From CAXRGH01 sp964230195 (lineage in GTDB: Bacteria; Pseudomonadota; Gammaproteobacteria; Enterobacterales; Alteromonadaceae), in assembly GCA_964230195.1 (NCBI GenBank), contig CAXRGH010000186.1, positions 1 through 6,547 of the forward strand: a stretch of DNA of 6,547 nucleotides. The letters run 5' to 3'. Under the pieces are notes generated by a model that was not told the origin of the DNA, ran no database searches, and saw only the letters and a program-made list of their open reading frames with translations. Numbering within the stretch: position 1 is the stretch's first letter; each line of letters begins with the position of its first letter. The translations under genes and the position numbers were made by a program. Positions 4,955 through 6,547 of this stretch are shown one piece after another.

Positions 4955-6547
4955 ATGTATCGTTATCTCTCCCTGTTTTTGTTGGCGCTCGCTCATTCAA
5001 GCATTGCCGCTGAATTATCCGGTGTGGTTGTTGATAAGAATGGCAACGCTGTTGACGATGCCGTGGTTTCAGTGAAACCGCTGCATCAAGATTACTTAAC
5101 AAATAGTCAAGGCCAGTTCGTTCTTACTGATGTTCAAGAAGGTAAAGTTGAGCTCCACGTAACTGCGCCAGGTTATATTCACCAAGATGTTGATCTTGTA
5201 CTACCACTAAAAGCGCCAGTAACCATTGTATTGCGTGAGACTTCGCTTGAAATTGTTGATGTCACTGGATTGCCCATCCACGCATCGACGATTGAATCAG
5301 CGTTACCCGTTGACGTTTTAATGGGCGACGATTTATTGGTCAATGAATCTGGTATGTTAGGTGACACTTTAGCCAAGTTACCAGGGGTTCATTCCAATGC
5401 TCACGGTGGTGTTGCATCAACTCCAGTGATACGCGGGCTATCTGGTCCTCGAGTCATGATTGTTGAGAACGGTCTCGATGTTGGAGATGCATCGCGCGTA
5501 GGTCCTGACCATGCGGTGGCAGTTGATACCTCATCAGCAAACCAAGTAGAGGTTCTTAGAGGCCCAGCCACTTTGTTTTATGGTAGCGGAGCGATTGGTG
5601 GTGTTGTCAATGTTGTTAATTCAGATATTCCAACTGAGAGTGGTACGTCGGGTTCATGGCTTGTTGATACAGAAAGCGTGAACCAGAAGCGTAGAGGTGC
5701 GGTTGAGTTCCAAACAGGCAATGATGATTATGCTGTATCGTTTGATGCATTTACGTGGCAGCACGATGATTACAAGCTTCCAGAAATGGAGCAGCATGAA
5801 GCGGATCATGAAGGTGAATCTGACGTTGATCACGATGGCGAACATGACGGCGAACATGACGGCGATCACGATGGCGAACATGATGGCGAACATGATGGCG
5901 AACATGACGGCGAACACGAAGCGCATGGTAGTGAGCGATTAGCCAATAGTTCAGGTGAAGCATCAGGCTTCAATATTGGTGGTACTGTGTTCACGGACAA
6001 TGGCTATTTTGGTGTGTCCATTGGACAGTTGGATCGTGAGTATCAGATTCCTGGACATAGCCATGGTGGACACGATGGTGACCATGATGGCGAGCACGAT
6101 GGAGAACATGACAGAGACCATGATGGAGACCATGATGGTGAGCATTCAGACGAGGCTATTTTTGCAGTAGCATCGCAGCGCAGAATCGGATTCAAATTAG
6201 AACAGGATAATCTAAAGGGACTGTTTAACCACCTTGATGTTAATGCAGCATACACTGATTATGAGCATAAGGAGATAGAAGATGGTGACACTGCACTTCT
6301 CTTTGAGAACGAATCGTTTGAGCTTAAATCGTTATTGTCACACCGTTCATTGAATGGCTGGCAGGGCGGTCTATTGATGCACTACAACAATCAACAGAAG
6401 CAGGCCTCTGGTTTTGAAGCTTTTGTACCAGGATCATCTTGGGACGGGTTTGCATTGGCTTTGGTTGAAGAAAAGCACTTTGGTGACGTATTGGTGCAAC
6501 TGGGTGCACGAGTGCAATATGATCGAATTGCAGTAGACGCATTTGAT
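4955..6547 (+). CDS. TonB-dependent outer-membrane receptor, ZnuD-like, with His-Asp-rich loops (5' part, truncated by window end)
   Basis: The first 531 codons are present with no stop. ATG 4955 follows AAGG (4944-4947) by 7 bases. Parts in order: signal peptide (1-19, cleavage near SIAA/E); carboxypeptidase-regulatory-like Ig domain (about 20-95, LSGVVVDKNGNAVDDAVVSV to VTIVLRE); TonB box EIVDVTG (99-105); plug domain (about 112-224) with LGDTLAKLPGV, PVIRGLSGPRVMI and VEVLRGPATLFYGSGAIGGV; then barrel strands. Two predicted extracellular loops hold HDGE-type repeats (residues 293-321 and 373-397), the second directly after IPGHSH (365-370). A PGHSH motif in loop 3 is typical of ZnuD-type zinc receptors such as that of Neisseria. 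Role (inferred): binding zinc or a similar metal at the cell surface and importing it with TonB-ExbBD energy. Residues 281-397 contain 20 His. A heavy-metal (Ni, Co, Cu) substrate is an alternative. Confidence 0.93.
   Translation, partial: MYRYLSLFLLALAHSSIAAELSGVVVDKNGNAVDDAVVSVKPLHQDYLTNSQGQFVLTDVQEGKVELHVTAPGYIHQDVDLVLPLKAPVTIVLRETSLEIVDVTGLPIHASTIESALPVDVLMGDDLLVNESGMLGDTLAKLPGVHSNAHGGVASTPVIRGLSGPRVMIVENGLDVGDASRVGPDHAVAVDTSSANQVEVLRGPATLFYGSGAIGGVVNVVNSDIPTESGTSGSWLVDTESVNQKRRGAVEFQTGNDDYAVSFDAFTWQHDDYKLPEMEQHEADHEGESDVDHDGEHDGEHDGDHDGEHDGEHDGEHDGEHEAHGSERLANSSGEASGFNIGGTVFTDNGYFGVSIGQLDREYQIPGHSHGGHDGDHDGEHDGEHDRDHDGDHDGEHSDEAIFAVASQRRIGFKLEQDNLKGLFNHLDVNAAYTDYEHKEIEDGDTALLFENESFELKSLLSHRSLNGWQGGLLMHYNNQQKQASGFEAFVPGSSWDGFALALVEEKHFGDVLVQLGARVQYDRIAVDAFD
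5831..5914 (+). repeat. Array 1: seven 12-bp units coding His-Asp-Gly-Glu/Asp
   Basis: There are seven in-frame tetrapeptide units (residues 293-320: six HDGE and one HDGD), followed by HE. Units differ only at synonymous third positions or Glu/Asp, and CATGATGGCGAA occurs twice in tandem. The array falls between predicted barrel strands 3 and 4 (extracellular loop 2). Further His residues flank it at 281, 285 and 324. A multiple of 3 bp means any slippage would keep the frame. Confidence 0.95.
6071..6142 (+). repeat. Array 2: six 12-bp units coding His-Asp-Gly-Glu/Asp
   Basis: There are six units (residues 373-396: HDGD, HDGE, HDGE, HDRD, HDGD, HDGE) followed by H397, placed directly after the PGHSHGG motif in predicted extracellular loop 3. 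Third-position bases differ between almost all units (GGT, GGC, GGA; GAC, GAG, GAA) and one unit has Arg for Gly. The array is therefore older or under protein-level selection, unlike the more uniform array 1. Confidence 0.95.

Noticed and set aside
5654..5926. Reverse-strand reading frame giving a hydrophobic repeat protein (runs of MFAIMFAIV type)
   Set aside because: It is the antisense shadow of the HDGE array; the 12-bp repeat keeps all frames open, and the + strand frame is clearly the receptor.
5831..6142. CRISPR-like array from regular repeats
   Set aside because: Units are 12 bp, contiguous with no spacers, and in frame within a coding gene.
5697..6170. Other + strand frames through the arrays giving Met-Ala/Thr-Asn-rich proteins
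   Set aside because: These are artefacts of the repeat in the wrong frame, fully inside the receptor gene and without family features.

Overview
The window looks like chromosomal DNA from a moderately AT-rich, motile, Gram-negative gammaproteobacterium, probably marine (Vibrionales or Alteromonadales type). The reasons are a YaeQ protein of the enterobacterial/vibrio kind, a Cys-type periplasmic sulfatase, a transmembrane chemoreceptor and a TonB-dependent outer-membrane receptor. The species cannot be fixed from sequence alone. All genes lie on the + strand. No tRNA, rRNA, CRISPR array, insertion sequence or integrase was seen.

Layout: (1) bases 1-136 are the last 44 codons of an unidentified gene with a very acidic C-terminus and a calcium-loop-like DxDGD motif, followed by two hairpins, the second a clear intrinsic terminator (185-213). 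(2) yaeQ (450-992) is followed after 27 bases by a secreted or periplasmic arylsulfatase-type enzyme (1020-2525); the tight spacing suggests one transcript. (3) After a 214-base gap comes a 662-residue methyl-accepting chemotaxis protein whose periplasmic region looks like a NIT (nitrate/nitrite sensing) domain (2740-4728), followed by a stem-loop. (4) After a 226-base gap comes a TonB-dependent receptor (4955 to the window end, incomplete) with a carboxypeptidase-regulatory-like N-terminal domain, a TonB box, a plug domain and the start of the beta-barrel. Two predicted extracellular loops carry tandem His-Asp-Gly-Glu arrays, and a PGHSH motif suggests a ZnuD-like zinc receptor.

The most notable signal is the pairing of the His/Asp-rich receptor with a perfect 21-bp odd-centred palindrome (4903-4923) just upstream of it. 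The palindrome overlaps a possible -10 box and resembles a Zur operator in spacing and in 7 of 10 half-site bases. Together they suggest a zinc-starvation-induced metal-scavenging receptor with repeat-based metal-capturing loops. The genes do not form one obvious pathway: yaeQ and the sulfatase may be one unit, while the chemoreceptor and receptor appear to be independent units.
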